From Nitrosopumilales archaeon CG15_BIG_FIL_POST_REV_8_21_14_020_37_12 (lineage in GTDB: Archaea > Thermoproteota > Nitrososphaeria > Nitrososphaerales > Nitrosopumilaceae), in contig PFFZ01000081.1 of NCBI GenBank assembly GCA_002781805.1, forward strand, positions 1 through 5,238: a stretch of DNA of 5,238 nt, read 5' to 3'. The stretch's first letter is position 1. Each line of letters begins with the position of its first letter. Of the stretch, positions 4,851 through 5,238 are shown in pieces. The position numbers and the translations under genes are program-made. A model generated the notes under the pieces. It made no database searches, was not told the DNA's origin, and saw only the letters and a list, made by a program, of their open reading frames with translations.

Positions 4851-5238
4851 TTATCTTTTCTTTGATTTTTTCTTTTTGGATGTGATTTTTGATATTTTTG
4901 CGCTCTTTCTGAGATTCTTTTTAGCATGTTTCTTTGTGCTTCTATCTAACCTTTTTTTTGGTTTGGTATTTTTTGATGATTTCTTTGGTTGTTCTAATGC
5001 TGCCTGTGCAGCTGCTACTATTGCAATTGGAATTCTATGTGGTGATGCACTCACATAACTCAATCCTATGTTGTGACAGAATTTGATGGAGTTTGGATCT
5101 CCTCCGTGCTCTCCGCAAATTCCAATCTCCATGTTTGGTTTTACACTGCGTCCATTAGTGATTCCTATCTTCATTAGGCTGCCCACCCCATTAACATCGA
5201 TTGATTGGAATGGATTTCTCTCCAAAATTTCTTTATCC
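4851..5238 (-). CDS. ppdK: Pyruvate, phosphate dikinase, C-terminal end (partial) with a lysine-rich tail
   Basis: The frame is open to the right edge, showing 128 C-terminal residues. A TTG within it at 5225 is an internal leucine codon, not a start. PPDK interconverts pyruvate, ATP and phosphate with PEP, AMP and pyrophosphate; here it probably acts gluconeogenically. The visible part is the end of the PEP/pyruvate-binding TIM barrel: ERNPFQSIDVNGVGSL; MEIGICGEHGGDP, with the catalytic Cys at visible residue 41; IKFCHNIGLSYVS; and SPHRIPIAIVAAAQAA. Usual members have YVSCSPFRVPIARLAAAQA, so Ala replaces Cys, His replaces Phe and Ile replaces Arg here. Where the enzyme normally ends, 45 further residues follow (visible 84-128), with 19 Lys and 4 Arg against one acidic residue. 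Most of the enzyme, including the phosphohistidine domain, lies outside the window. Confidence 0.93.
   Translation of the reverse strand, partial: DKEILERNPFQSIDVNGVGSLMKIGITNGRSVKPNMEIGICGEHGGDPNSIKFCHNIGLSYVSASPHRIPIAIVAAAQAALEQPKKSSKNTKPKKRLDRSTKKHAKKNLRKSAKISKITSKKKKSKKR

Noticed and set aside
4876..5058. Hydrophobic 60-codon plus-strand frame resembling a small membrane protein
   Set aside because: Its Phe/Leu-rich look is the complement of the lysine codons in the PPDK tail, and the opposite strand is clearly coding.

Overview
The window looks like part of the chromosome of an ammonia-oxidising archaeon of the Nitrososphaerota (Thaumarchaeota), most likely Nitrosopumilus-like. The evidence is AT-rich coding, a stand-alone catalytic methylmalonyl-CoA mutase subunit with its GTPase chaperone and epimerase, a pyruvate phosphate dikinase, and TATA-like boxes about 27-31 bp before several start codons (the leaderless archaeal pattern) with no convincing Shine-Dalgarno sites. 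The lineage is inferred from gene content and style, not from a marker gene.

Layout, left to right. Bases 3-251 (+) are the C-terminal end of an unrecognised gene that runs off the left edge. A two-gene unit follows: meaB (296-1213, +) and, 7 bp later, the mutase catalytic subunit (1221-2822, +). A long T-rich gap (2823-3467) has no convincing gene. It holds U-tract terminators, three short odd-centred palindromes spaced about 116 bp apart, a segment with four potential stem-loops, and a dense cluster of GATC sites. A 102-codon orphan ORF (3468-3776, +) comes next, then methylmalonyl-CoA epimerase (3831-4226, +). Converging on the epimerase from the right are an XRE-type helix-turn-helix/tandem-CBS protein (4248-4805, -) and the C-terminus of pyruvate, phosphate dikinase (4851 to the right edge, -), which ends in a striking 45-residue lysine-rich tail.

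How the genes fit together. Epimerase converts (S)- to (R)-methylmalonyl-CoA, mutase converts that to succinyl-CoA with adenosylcobalamin, and MeaB protects and loads the mutase. These are the steps joining the two halves of the 3-hydroxypropionate/4-hydroxybutyrate CO2-fixation cycle. PPDK makes PEP from pyruvate for gluconeogenesis and releases AMP. The CBS regulator beside it could sense adenylates. The mutase lacks a B12-binding domain, so its small subunit must be encoded elsewhere, possibly just beyond the left edge. I see no CRISPR array, tRNA, rRNA or mobile element. Most of the window is ordinary core metabolism; the less explained parts are the intergenic region, the orphan ORF and the basic PPDK tail.
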